Below, in pieces: positions 43,688 to 52,555 of a DNA stretch of 64,000 nt (the first letter of the stretch is position 1; each line of letters opens with the position of its first letter). The position numbers and the translations under genes are program-made. The notes beneath the pieces are model-generated. The model searched no databases and had not been told where the DNA came from. It was given only the letters and a program-made list of their open reading frames with translations. The stretch comes from Larkinella sp051857545 (GTDB lineage: Bacteria > Bacteroidota > Bacteroidia > Cytophagales > Spirosomataceae), in the NCBI RefSeq assembly GCF_051857545.1, contig NZ_JBPZHB010000002.1:558001-622000 (forward strand), read 5' to 3'.

Positions 43688-45277
43688 ATGCCAAATCCGA
43701 CCCTGAGCCTAATCGATTACCTGATCATCATTTCAGTATTGCTGATCAACCTGTATTTCGGACTGCGGTATGCCCGGAATCAGCGCACCACGGAAACGTA
43801 TTTTGCCGCCAAGGGCCGGGTTCCCGCCTGGGCCATCGGCATGTCGTTGCTGGCGACGCTCATCAGCAGCGTGACGTTTCTGGGTTACCCGAGTGAAGGC
43901 TTTTCGTCGAACTGGATTTTGCTGGTGCAGGGCCTGATGGTGCCCATCGTGTTGCTCGGAACCATCTGGTTTATCGTGCCGCTGTACCGCAAAGTGATTG
44001 GCCTCAGCACCTACGAATACTTCGAAAAACGCTTCGGTACCTTTGCCCGCTATTACAGTTCCACCGCCTTCGTTCTCCGGCAGTTTTCATCGATGGGAAC
44101 GGTTTTTTTCCTGCTGGCGGTCGCGCTGACCAACATGACCGGCGTCGACACGTTCTACATTATCATCGTCGTCGGGCTGATCATCATCGCCGTCAACCTG
44201 CTGGGTGGCATCGAAGCCGTGATCTGGCTGGATGTGTTTCAGGGCTTTATGCTGTTTGCCAGCGGTATTCTCTGTGTCACTGTCATCCTGTTTTCCGTCA
44301 AAGGCGGTTTTTACGAAGTTATCGAGGTGGCCTCCGCCAACGGCCGAACCGGTTTTGGGCCGTATGATCTGGATCTGACGAAGCTGACGTTTTTTGTCAT
44401 GGTCATCAACGGCATGTTCTACGCGATCCAGAAATACGGCACTGACCAAACCGTTGTGCAGCGTTACCTGACCGCCAAAACCGACAAAGCGGCCATCAAA
44501 GCGTCGATTCTGGGCATCTCGCTCACGGTGCCGGTCTGGGCGCTGTTCATGTTCATCGGAACCGCCCTGTTTGTGTATTATAAACAACAGCCATTGCCCG
44601 CGTCCATCCGCCCCGATGCGGTTTTTCCGTATTTCATCATGACCCAATTTCCGACGGGCGTGGTCGGCTTCATTCTGGCCGCCATGATTTCAGCCGCTAT
44701 TTGTAGCCTCAGCGCCGATCTGAACTCGCTGGCGGCTGTCGGCTTGGAAGATTTCTACAAAAAATCACGCCCGGCTCGGCCCGATGCCGAATACCTGACC
44801 GTTAGCAAAGCCATTGTGGTGGCTTCAGGCCTGACCGCCATTCTGATCGGTGCCTTCTATCTGCGGGCTGGGAATGAGGGCGTTCTGGGGATTGTCTTCA
44901 CGCTGTACGCCATTTTTTCGGGCGGCATTGTCGGTATTTTTCTGCTGGGAATTTTCAGTGCGCGCGCCAACCGGCAGGGCGTCAACATTGCCATTGTGGT
45001 GTGTATTCTGTTCACGGCGTATGCCTTTCTGACCTCCACCAAAATTGGTTATGGCGACGACAAAACGCTTTTACTCGACTTGGGTCAATACAATTTTACG
45101 CACCACAAACTGATGCTGGGCGTCTATAGTCATCTGGTTGTGGTTGGCGTCGGGTACATTGCCAGCCTGTTTTTTCCAAAACCGACCCTGGATAAAAACC
45201 TTTTGTACAGCGGCTGGCGGGATTCGAAAACGGCGACCGTCAACGAGAGGTCGACGGGAAAGACGGTTTTGTTTTGA
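43688..45277 (+). CDS. Sodium:solute symporter (SSS family)
   Basis: 529 residues with about 13-14 membrane helices (SLIDYLIIISVLLINLYFGL, MSLLATLISSVTFLGYPSEGF, FILAAMISAAICSLSADLNSLAAVG). The last of these contains the SSS signature with the sodium-coordinating serines in helix 8. It sits in the inner membrane and takes up a small sugar or acid with Na+. The gene starts 16 bp after the DUF1537 kinase, so the likely cargo is the acid sugar metabolised by the four preceding enzymes. A second SSS gene is at the right edge. Confidence 0.92.
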   Translation: MPNPTLSLIDYLIIISVLLINLYFGLRYARNQRTTETYFAAKGRVPAWAIGMSLLATLISSVTFLGYPSEGFSSNWILLVQGLMVPIVLLGTIWFIVPLYRKVIGLSTYEYFEKRFGTFARYYSSTAFVLRQFSSMGTVFFLLAVALTNMTGVDTFYIIIVVGLIIIAVNLLGGIEAVIWLDVFQGFMLFASGILCVTVILFSVKGGFYEVIEVASANGRTGFGPYDLDLTKLTFFVMVINGMFYAIQKYGTDQTVVQRYLTAKTDKAAIKASILGISLTVPVWALFMFIGTALFVYYKQQPLPASIRPDAVFPYFIMTQFPTGVVGFILAAMISAAICSLSADLNSLAAVGLEDFYKKSRPARPDAEYLTVSKAIVVASGLTAILIGAFYLRAGNEGVLGIVFTLYAIFSGGIVGIFLLGIFSARANRQGVNIAIVVCILFTAYAFLTSTKIGYGDDKTLLLDLGQYNFTHHKLMLGVYSHLVVVGVGYIASLFFPKPTLDKNLLYSGWRDSKTATVNERSTGKTVLF

Positions 45278-45324
45278 ATGTCCGAAATGACGAAAAAACG
45301 CAATGCCGGGCACGAGCCGATTTG

Positions 45325-45475
45325 AAATAGCCCACGGTTTTAACCGTGGGGAAATAATACTGGGGCCGTTGTTGAAACCGTTTTAACGGTTTTCAGGATC
45401 TCAAAACCGTTAAAACGGTTTCAACAACGGCCCGGTTTTCCCGCGATCCCACGGTTGAAACCGTGGGCTAAATTT
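45325..45475. repeat. Compound nested palindromic repeat, copy 1
   Basis: Outer units CCCACGGTT-TT-AACCGTGGG (45331-45350) and CCCACGGTTGAAACCGTGGG (45448-45467), each palindromic, flank an inner exact 31-bp inverted repeat (45363-45393 and 45403-45433) built from AAACCGTTTTAACGG. AAATAG at the left mirrors CTAAATTT at the right. The whole 151 bp could fold as one cruciform. A related element lies at 60444-60599. Confidence 0.85.
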
Positions 45476-45483
45476 TAAACCTG

Positions 45484-47514
45484 ATGAATCCGAAGAGACT
45501 TTTTTTGATCAAAATTGCCTTCCTGTTACTCCTTTCACTGACCGCCCACGCCCAGCCGAACGCCCTGGTCAATACCGCACAAAGCAAATTTGTGCGCTTG
45601 CAGGGCGTCAACCTGAACGAAGTGAGCTGGACAACGGGCTTCTGGGCCGACCGCTTTCAGGTGTGCCGCGACGCGATGGTGCCTCAACTCTGGAAAACCT
45701 ATACCGATCCGAACCTCAGCCATTCCTACGAGAACTTTCGGATTGCCGCCGGACTGGCCTCGGGAAATTTCAAGGGGCCGTCGTTTCACGATGGAGATTT
45801 CTACAAAACGCTGGAGTCGCTGGCTGGGATGTACGCGATGACCAGGGACAAAAAGCTCGATGCGCTGATGGATGAGGCCATTTCCGTGATTGGCAAGGCC
45901 CAAACAGCCGATGGATATATTTACACCAAAGCCATTATCCAGCAGAAAAAAAACGGTGAGAAAAAGATGTTCGAAGATAAGCTGAGTTTTGAAGCTTACA
46001 ACTTCGGACACCTGATGACGGCGGCCTGTGTGCATTACCGCGCCACGGGAAAAACCGCCTTGCTCGACATCGCCAAAAAAGCGACAAATTTCCTGATCAG
46101 TTTTTACAACAACGCCAGCCCCGAGCAGGCCCGGAACGCCATTTGCCCGTCGCATTACATGGGCATCATCGAGATGTACCGAACAACCCGCGAACCTTCC
46201 TATCTCGCTTTGGCCCAGAAACTCATCGACATTCGTGGCCTATCGGAAGGAACGGATGACAACTCCGACCGCGTGCCGTTCCGAAAAATGACCAAGGTGA
46301 TCGGTCACGCCGTTCGGGCCAATTACCTCTTTGCCGGAGCCGCCGACGTTTTTGCCGAAACCGGCGACAGCACGCTGTTGTCGACCCTGGATCTGATGTG
46401 GGACGACGTGGTCAACCACAAAATGTACGTCACCGGTGGCTGCGGGGCCTTGTACGACGGCGTGTCGCCCGAAGGCACGGCGTACAAACCCGATACCGTT
46501 CAGAAAGTCCACCAATCCTACGGCAAAGCGTATCAGTTGCCGAACCATTCGGCCCACAACGAAACCTGCGCCAACATTGGCAATTTGCTCTGGAATTACC
46601 GGATGCTGCAAATTACCGGACAGGCCAAGTACGCCGACGTGATGGAACTGGAATTGTACAACGGCATCCTGTCGGGCATCAGCCTGGACGGCAACACGTT
46701 TTTCTATACCAACCCCTTGAGCGCGTCCGACGATTATCCGTATGCCCTGCGGTGGATGGGTGGCCGCCAGCGGTACATCAGCAAGTCGAACTGTTGCCCG
46801 CCCAATACCGTTCGGACGCTGGCCGAAGTGAGCAGCTATGCGTATAGCGTGTCGGATAAAGGCTTGTGGCTGAATTTGTTCGGGGCCAATCAACTGGCAA
46901 CGACGCTGAAAGATGGCTCGGCGATTCGGCTGACGCAGGAAACCGCTTATCCGTGGGACGGCCTGATCAAACTCCGGTTGCAACAGGCTCCGGCGAAACC
47001 GTTTTCGGTCTTTGTTCGCATTCCGGGCTGGTGTCAGGGCGCGACGATCAAGGTAAATGGCGTGGCGGTTTCGGCTGTGATTCGATCCGGCGAATACGCC
47101 GAACTGAACCGCACCTGGAAAACGGGCGACAAGGTCGAAATCAATCTGCCGATGCCGGTGAAACTGATGGAAGCAAACCCGCTGGTGGAGGAAACCCGCA
47201 ACCAGGTAGCCGTGAAACGCGGACCGGTGGTGTATTGTCTGGAATCGGTCGATAATCCGGGTACCAAACTGACCACCCTGGCCCTTTCCGCCAAAAACAA
47301 CCTGAAACCGAAGCTGATGACCCTTGAAAATACCGAACTGATGGCGTTGGAAGGTACGGCACAACAGACGGAAAACCGGTCCTGGACGAACCAGTTATAC
47401 CGGGAAGTGTCGGAAAAAGCACCGGTTGCCAAAACCATTCGCCTGATTCCGTATTATGCCTGGAGCAACCGGGGCCGTTCCGAAATGGCCGTCTGGATTC
47501 CGTTGATTCGGTAG
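45484..47514 (+). CDS. GH127 (DUF1680) beta-L-arabinofuranosidase
   Basis: 676 residues with a signal peptide (ending LTAHAQ). The (alpha/alpha)6 barrel opens with VNLNEVSWTTGFWADRF. The zinc and catalytic cysteines are present: Glu360 and Cys362 in HNETCANIGNLLWNYRM and Cys437-Cys438 in SKSNCCPPNTVRTLAE, matching Glu338, Cys340, Cys417 and Cys418 of the bifidobacterial enzyme HypBA1. Family members release beta-linked L-arabinofuranose, a terminal sugar in rhamnogalacturonan II side chains and in extensins. It is convergent with the DUF5703 gene (2-bp gap). Confidence 0.93.
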   Translation: MNPKRLFLIKIAFLLLLSLTAHAQPNALVNTAQSKFVRLQGVNLNEVSWTTGFWADRFQVCRDAMVPQLWKTYTDPNLSHSYENFRIAAGLASGNFKGPSFHDGDFYKTLESLAGMYAMTRDKKLDALMDEAISVIGKAQTADGYIYTKAIIQQKKNGEKKMFEDKLSFEAYNFGHLMTAACVHYRATGKTALLDIAKKATNFLISFYNNASPEQARNAICPSHYMGIIEMYRTTREPSYLALAQKLIDIRGLSEGTDDNSDRVPFRKMTKVIGHAVRANYLFAGAADVFAETGDSTLLSTLDLMWDDVVNHKMYVTGGCGALYDGVSPEGTAYKPDTVQKVHQSYGKAYQLPNHSAHNETCANIGNLLWNYRMLQITGQAKYADVMELELYNGILSGISLDGNTFFYTNPLSASDDYPYALRWMGGRQRYISKSNCCPPNTVRTLAEVSSYAYSVSDKGLWLNLFGANQLATTLKDGSAIRLTQETAYPWDGLIKLRLQQAPAKPFSVFVRIPGWCQGATIKVNGVAVSAVIRSGEYAELNRTWKTGDKVEINLPMPVKLMEANPLVEETRNQVAVKRGPVVYCLESVDNPGTKLTTLALSAKNNLKPKLMTLENTELMALEGTAQQTENRSWTNQLYREVSEKAPVAKTIRLIPYYAWSNRGRSEMAVWIPLIR

Positions 47515-47516
47515 GG

Positions 47517-49844
47517 TTAGTGCAACAGATTCACCACATCGCTCCGGCGCGATTCCGGCGTCACAATCAACGATTCCAGTTTCCCATTTTTCAAAACCGC
47601 TTCGACCGTTGTGTTATACGGCGCGTGCAGTTTAACGTGAACATTCCAGGTTTTGGGCCAGGCCGGAAACAGGTAGATTTTCCGGCCGTCGGCTTGCAGC
47701 AGCATTTCCTGAAGGCCAATCATCCCCGAACCGCCCCAGTTGTGGTCGGGCGTCCAGTCGAAGCCGGGACCCCAGAACGCCGGAAACCGCCGACCGGAAC
47801 TGGCTAATTTCAGGAGCGTCAGATGGGCGGCTTCGTCGGTCAGACCCAGCCGGGCGGCAAAAATATTGTCCTGCTTCCAGCCCACAGCACTGCGAAATTT
47901 CAGGGCGTCTTTGTCATAGCGGTAGGTGTTGATGGCCGTATCCAGGCCCGGTTTCCCGATCCCGTAGATTCCCCACGGAAAAACCGGGTAGAGTTGGGGC
48001 GTTTCGACGTTATTGATTCGCTCCCACAATTTGGCAGGCGCAATCGTCGGGTGGCCGTCAAATTCCCGGAAACTAATCGGCGGAATCCGGTCGAGCATCT
48101 GCTTCCAGACCGTCCTTTTTTCGGCGGTCAAATTCTCCCCCGGCAATTCCAGCAAACGCGTCAAAACCGTTCGCAAGGCCGAAACGGTCGAGGTGGCATT
48201 GTACGCCATTTTGTAGGTTTCGGCGGCTGATCCCGGATACAGTACCAGCTTGTTTTCGCCGTCGAAGGCCTTGCTGCCCCGCCGTTTCGCCAGATACGGG
48301 TAGTGTTCGTTGAAGAACGTCAGGCAGCTTTCGATGAACGGAATATCGCCGGTTATATCCTTTCCGGCGTAGCGTTCGGTTTCCAGCATCATCAGGCAAA
48401 ACTCCAGAACCGTGTCCCACTCATATTCCAGCCAGGCATTGTATTCCATGCCTTTATCGTAGCCAGCGGGCCGTTTCCAGCCGTACTCGGCGGAGTTGGG
48501 CAGACCGAAATTTTCAATCTGTTCCGTAAAGCTTGCGCCTTTGTGCTGCCAATAAACGGCGGTTCGCAACTCGGCGGTTTTCAGCAGGTTTCGGTAAAAA
48601 TCAAACTGCGGCTTCATCAAGTCCCAGTCGCCACTTTTCAGCATGGGCCAGTAGACCAGCCGCTGGTTTTGGGCCGTGTGAATACCGCCCCCCCAATTGC
48701 GGAAGTCGGGCGTAAAGGCCATCGTGGAGTCGGTAAGTGCAGGGTCGTAGGTGAACAGTCCGCCGTTGAATTTGGTCGGGTACTTTCCGAACGCATTGCA
48801 ACCCAACATGTAGCGAAACAGATGGTAATTCCGGGCAACTTGCCATTCGGGCGAATCAACCGGGGCATTCAGGTAAATGTAGCTTTTTTGCCAGTAGTCG
48901 TCCCACCAGTTTTCGGTCTGTCGTTGAGCGGTTTTGGTCGCGGCAGCGGCTTCTTTTATTCCAGCCTCAAGACCCTGGTGCCAGTCTGCCATACTGACGG
49001 CTTGATCCGTATGCAGGTGCAGAACCAGTTCGTGTTGGCGGGAAGCGGTTTGACTCACCAGCTTCCAGCCCTGAAAATCCGTAGCGAGGTACTTGCCCCG
49101 GTAGGTCCCGGCGGGTTTTAAGGCTTTTCCCGAAAAGCGCCCGCCGAACGTCAGGTTCGTTAATGGGTTAAACAATTGATTTTTAACGCTGTCCAGCCCC
49201 TGTTGCTGCACCGTTACGTCGAACGCCGAACGTTCGGCACCATTTCGATGATAAAATTCGACCGCATCTCCGCTGAATCGAACCGAGTCCTTCAACGTTT
49301 TGACTTCGCCCTGGGGTGCCCATTTGTACGAATTAGCGTTGTTTTCCTTGCCTTTCGTGATGCGATCGGTATACCGCCAGCTTTCGAAAGCCGCTTCGGC
49401 TTTGACGGCCTGGTTACTGGAAACCGCCACGTGAATAACCGGCCGGAACACATCGACCCAAACCGTGATTTTCGCCGACAGTCTGGCTCGGGTGCCGGTG
49501 ATCTCCACGTGTCCTTTGTTCAGCACCAGTTCCTGTTTAAAGGTTGTTCCGGCGTCGAAGGGATTGGGGGCCAGTTTCAGGCGGATTCGACCCAGTTTCA
49601 ACACCGTATTGTTGTGGTCGAAGGTCCCGCTTCGGGCCACATAAAAGAGGAGATCACCGTTTTCCACCCAGATATTCAGTCCAATGTCGCCCCCGCCACA
49701 CGGCATCGATTCCGAAGAATTTTTGCTTGGACTGTTCCAGACGACAGGGTATGGATTCAGAGCCGCCGACTGCGCAGAAACTGTATGTAAAGAATTTAAA
49801 ATCAATATAATAACCGCCGGGAACAAGGTCGCAAGTCGATCCAT
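47517..49844 (-). CDS. Secreted DUF5703/GH95-like enzyme
   Basis: 775 residues from the ATG at 49844 (signal peptide MDRLATLFPAVIILILNSLHTVSAQ); a start 25 codons further upstream lacks a sensible leader. The N-terminal beta-sandwich carries YPVVWNSPSKNSSESMPCGG and GLNIWVENGDLLFYVARSG, the DUF5703 pattern. The C-terminal (alpha/alpha)6 part includes NYHLFRYMLGCNAFGKYPTK and FNGGLFTYDP, FDWTPDHNWGGSGMIGLQEM and YPGSAAETYKMAYNATSTV. Overall it resembles a distant GH95 or GH65 relative. Glycosidase activity on plant glycans is inferred. It is divergent from the MGH1-like gene. Confidence 0.8.
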   Translation of the reverse strand: MDRLATLFPAVIILILNSLHTVSAQSAALNPYPVVWNSPSKNSSESMPCGGGDIGLNIWVENGDLLFYVARSGTFDHNNTVLKLGRIRLKLAPNPFDAGTTFKQELVLNKGHVEITGTRARLSAKITVWVDVFRPVIHVAVSSNQAVKAEAAFESWRYTDRITKGKENNANSYKWAPQGEVKTLKDSVRFSGDAVEFYHRNGAERSAFDVTVQQQGLDSVKNQLFNPLTNLTFGGRFSGKALKPAGTYRGKYLATDFQGWKLVSQTASRQHELVLHLHTDQAVSMADWHQGLEAGIKEAAAATKTAQRQTENWWDDYWQKSYIYLNAPVDSPEWQVARNYHLFRYMLGCNAFGKYPTKFNGGLFTYDPALTDSTMAFTPDFRNWGGGIHTAQNQRLVYWPMLKSGDWDLMKPQFDFYRNLLKTAELRTAVYWQHKGASFTEQIENFGLPNSAEYGWKRPAGYDKGMEYNAWLEYEWDTVLEFCLMMLETERYAGKDITGDIPFIESCLTFFNEHYPYLAKRRGSKAFDGENKLVLYPGSAAETYKMAYNATSTVSALRTVLTRLLELPGENLTAEKRTVWKQMLDRIPPISFREFDGHPTIAPAKLWERINNVETPQLYPVFPWGIYGIGKPGLDTAINTYRYDKDALKFRSAVGWKQDNIFAARLGLTDEAAHLTLLKLASSGRRFPAFWGPGFDWTPDHNWGGSGMIGLQEMLLQADGRKIYLFPAWPKTWNVHVKLHAPYNTTVEAVLKNGKLESLIVTPESRRSDVVNLLH

Positions 49845-49868
49845 TTTGAGTCGGTGAATGAAGCGTCG

Positions 49869-49876
49869 CAAAGCTA
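49869..49876 (-). promoter_or_regulatory. -7 box for the DUF5703 gene
   Basis: TAGCTTTG on the minus strand fits TAnnTTTG, about 25 bp before the start codon. No clear -33 TTG is at the right distance. Confidence 0.35.
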
Positions 49877-49929
49877 ATATGGTATAATTATGGGAGAAAA
49901 TGGTACAGATACCGAGCAAATTTACAGAC

Positions 49930-49937
49930 TATATTTG
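49930..49937 (+). promoter_or_regulatory. -7 box for the MGH1-like gene
   Basis: TATATTTG fits TAnnTTTG and is identical to the box before the hybrid sensor gene (1554-1561). It is 26 bp before the ATG at 49963. The -33 element is not evident. Confidence 0.4.
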
Positions 49938-49962
49938 TGAAGCAACGGGCATAAAACGGCGA

Positions 49963-51513
49963 ATGATACAATACAGAAAAACGGTTGGCGTGGTGTGGTT
50001 GATCGGGTTGTTGCAGACTACGGTTTGTCTGGCTCAATCGGCAAAAATACTGTCGACGGAGAAGTTGAAAAACTACGTAACTTTCTTTAATTCCATCGAT
50101 GACGAAGCGGTTAAAAACCACGTTCCGAATGCGCAGTCGTTCGACTGGCTTTCCCGGAACATTCCGCTTTTTGACTGCCCGGATTCGACGCTTCAAACTG
50201 TGTATTATTATCGCTGGTGGTCGTTTCGGAAACACCTAAAGCAAACGCCGGAAGGCTATATTTTTACCGAGTTCATCACGAAAATGAACCACGCCGGCAA
50301 ATACAACGCCATCAGCAGCGCGTTGGGCCATCACATTTACGAGGGGCGCTGGCTGCATGATCCACAGTACATCGATGACTACATTTCGTTCTGGCTCTAC
50401 GTCGATCCGAAACACACCGCCCCCCGGTTTCACGCGTTCAGTAGCTGGGTCGATGACGCCGTTTACAACCGCTATCTGGTCAATCTGGATAAACCCTTTA
50501 TTCAAAAGAACCTGCTGGCGCTGGATGAAGATTACCGCAAGTGGCAACAGGAGAAGCAGTTAGCCAGCGGTTTGTTCTGGCAGTTTGACGTCCGGGACGC
50601 CATGGAAGAATCGATCAGTGGCTCGCGGAAAGATAAAAACCGGCGTCCGACCATCAACAGTTACATGTATGGCAATGCCAAAGCCTTGGCCGACCTGGCG
50701 GCTCTGGTCCACAACGATACGCTCCAAAACCGCTACCGGCAACTGGCCGCGTCGCTGAAAAAACTGACCCTGGATAGTCTCTGGAACGCGGAGGATCGGT
50801 TTTTTGAAGTGAAATCCCCCAAAGGTAGTTTTGCCAACGCCCGTGAAGCCATCGGTTTCATTCCCTGGTATTTTGACCTGCCCGACGACAGCCCGACATA
50901 TGCCCGGCAGTGGGACCAGTTGACCGACACGACCGGTTTTTCAGCACCCTGGGGGTTGACCACGGCGGAACGTCGCCACCCGCTTTTCCGAACCCACGGT
51001 TCCGGCCACGGTTGTGAATGGGATGGCCCCGTCTGGCCATTTGCCACGACGCAAACGCTGAAAGGGTTGTCGAATCTACTGACGAAATACAAAAATCAGG
51101 GGCGCATGACGAAGGCGGTTTTTTACGATGAGTTGCAGAAATACGCCCGGTCGCACACCATGAACGGAACCATTTATCTGGGTGAATACCAGGATGAAAA
51201 AACCGGTGAATGGCTGAAAGGCGATAATCCCCGCAGCAAATTTTATAACCACTCCGGGTTCGCGGATCTGATCATCAGCGACCTGGTCGGGCTGAAACCG
51301 CGCGCTGATGATGTGCTGGAAATTTATCCGCTGATTCCCGACCACTGGGACTGGTTTTGTCTGGATAATGTAAAATACCACGGAAAAATCCTGACGATTT
51401 TGTACGACAAAACCGGAAAACGCTACGGAAAAGGCAAAGGATTTCGGGTGTTTGCGAATGGAAAGGAAGTGATCCGGGCGGGAAAAGTAGGGCTGGTGAG
51501 AGGGAAGTTTTAA
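49963..51513 (+). CDS. Secreted MGH1-like (alpha/alpha)6 glycosidase
   Basis: 516 residues from the ATG at 49963, which gives a proper signal peptide (MIQYRKTVGVVWLIGLLQTTVCLAQ). The fold signature is that of trehalase/GH63/MGH1-like enzymes: YYYRWWSFRKHLKQTPEGYIFTEF, WQFDVRDAMEESISGSRK, RRPTINSYMYGNAKALADLA, SGHGCEWDGPVWPFATTQTL and FYNHSGFADLIISDLVGLKP. The DVRDAME and CEWDGPVWP segments hold the probable acid and base. RG-II degradation in Bacteroides uses a GH142 beta-L-arabinofuranosidase of this fold; kinship is possible but unproven. It is divergent from the DUF5703 gene. Confidence 0.78.
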   Translation: MIQYRKTVGVVWLIGLLQTTVCLAQSAKILSTEKLKNYVTFFNSIDDEAVKNHVPNAQSFDWLSRNIPLFDCPDSTLQTVYYYRWWSFRKHLKQTPEGYIFTEFITKMNHAGKYNAISSALGHHIYEGRWLHDPQYIDDYISFWLYVDPKHTAPRFHAFSSWVDDAVYNRYLVNLDKPFIQKNLLALDEDYRKWQQEKQLASGLFWQFDVRDAMEESISGSRKDKNRRPTINSYMYGNAKALADLAALVHNDTLQNRYRQLAASLKKLTLDSLWNAEDRFFEVKSPKGSFANAREAIGFIPWYFDLPDDSPTYARQWDQLTDTTGFSAPWGLTTAERRHPLFRTHGSGHGCEWDGPVWPFATTQTLKGLSNLLTKYKNQGRMTKAVFYDELQKYARSHTMNGTIYLGEYQDEKTGEWLKGDNPRSKFYNHSGFADLIISDLVGLKPRADDVLEIYPLIPDHWDWFCLDNVKYHGKILTILYDKTGKRYGKGKGFRVFANGKEVIRAGKVGLVRGKF

Positions 51514-51540
51514 TCTTGGAAAATATCGAATATCGAATAA

Positions 51541-51634
51541 CGAAGTGTTGCCCCTAAATCCCCTAAAGGGGACTTTTTGCATCCGGAAGATTCGCGTCCA
51601 AGTCCCCTTTAGGGGATTTAGGGGCAACACTTCG
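51541..51634. repeat. Palindromic repeat, copy 4
   Basis: Arms of 34 bp at 51541-51574 and 51601-51634 are exact complements. The core matches copy 3; the outermost CGAAGTGTTG / CAACACTTCG is symmetric and unique to this copy. It lies between the ends of two convergent genes. Both strands can be read as a peptide containing PLNPLKG and VPFRGFRG, which is an artefact of the repeat. Confidence 0.85.
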
Positions 51635-51652
51635 ATATTCCAATTTAATTTT

Positions 51653-52555
51653 TCAAACAGTCGCCTTGCTCAGCAGCGATTTCGACTTGTTGAGATACTG
51701 GCGTTTGTATTCCAGAGGGGTGACGCCGGTGACTTTTTTGAAGTGGCGGTAAAAATTCGATACGTTGTTAAAACCGCAGTCGAAGCAGATCACTTCGGTG
51801 AGGGTTTTGCCTTCGATCAACGCCCGACAGGCGTGGCTGATCCGGATCTCGATCAGAAAATCGTAGTAGGTTTTGTTGGTCATCAGTTTAAAATACCGGC
51901 AGAACGAGGTCACGCTCAGGTTGCTGATGGCCGAAATTTCTTCCAGCGAAATCTCCTTTTTGTAGTTCGCGAGCGTGTAGTTGCAAACCGTATTCAGCCG
52001 CTGGGTATCGGTTTCGTCGGATTGGTAAAAAACCGCCCGGCCATTGACAATCAGCTCATATTCTTCCGTTTCCGCGAGGGTTTGCAGGATGGAGAGCAGG
52101 ATGATGATTTTGTCGAGATTGGTGGCGTCGAGCGCCCGGTGCATCAGGTTCGCGAGTCTGGCATTGGCCTGACCGGTGATGACCATACCACTTTTTGCTT
52201 TTTCGAACAGCCGGGGAATTAAATACGCTTCCGGTAGTTTTAAAAGATCATCGCCCAGGCAATCGGGCAGAAACTGGATGACAATAACTTCGATGGTTAA
52301 ATCCGGGTCGTTGCTGTAATATTCTTTCCCACTTCGCCAGGTATGCGGCAAGTTTTCGCCCACTAATACAATCTCTCCCGGCGAAAAGTTAGCGATTTTG
52401 TCGCCAATAAACCGTACCCCTTCTCCTTTAATAATATAATGCAGTTCAAGCTCGGGATGATAGTGCCAGATGTTCTTGAAATGCGGCAGAATATCGTGCC
52501 GGACAATGTAGGAGTTTTCCAGCTTATCCGTCACTTTTCGAAATAATGGCTTCAT
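51653..52555 (-). CDS. AraC family transcriptional regulator with cupin sensor
   Basis: 300 residues. The N-terminal cupin-like AraC_binding domain (FKNIWHYHPELELHYIIKGEGVRFIGD, FSPGEIVLVGENLPHTW) is followed by two C-terminal helix-turn-helices (ISLEEISAISNLSVTSFCRYFKLMT and LTEVICFDCGFNNVSNFYRHFKKVTG). Such proteins bind a sugar through the cupin and activate nearby genes. It sits in the middle of the pectin region and is divergent from the DUF3826-SusC-SusD-GH28 operon, its most likely target. Confidence 0.93.
   Translation of the reverse strand: MKPLFRKVTDKLENSYIVRHDILPHFKNIWHYHPELELHYIIKGEGVRFIGDKIANFSPGEIVLVGENLPHTWRSGKEYYSNDPDLTIEVIVIQFLPDCLGDDLLKLPEAYLIPRLFEKAKSGMVITGQANARLANLMHRALDATNLDKIIILLSILQTLAETEEYELIVNGRAVFYQSDETDTQRLNTVCNYTLANYKKEISLEEISAISNLSVTSFCRYFKLMTNKTYYDFLIEIRISHACRALIEGKTLTEVICFDCGFNNVSNFYRHFKKVTGVTPLEYKRQYLNKSKSLLSKATV

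Noticed and set aside
51545..52222. Open frames on both strands starting inside palindrome copy 4 (peptide PLNPLKG...VPFRGFRG)
   Set aside because: They read through a palindromic repeat and then antisense to the AraC gene. The repeat alone creates the shared peptide on both strands.
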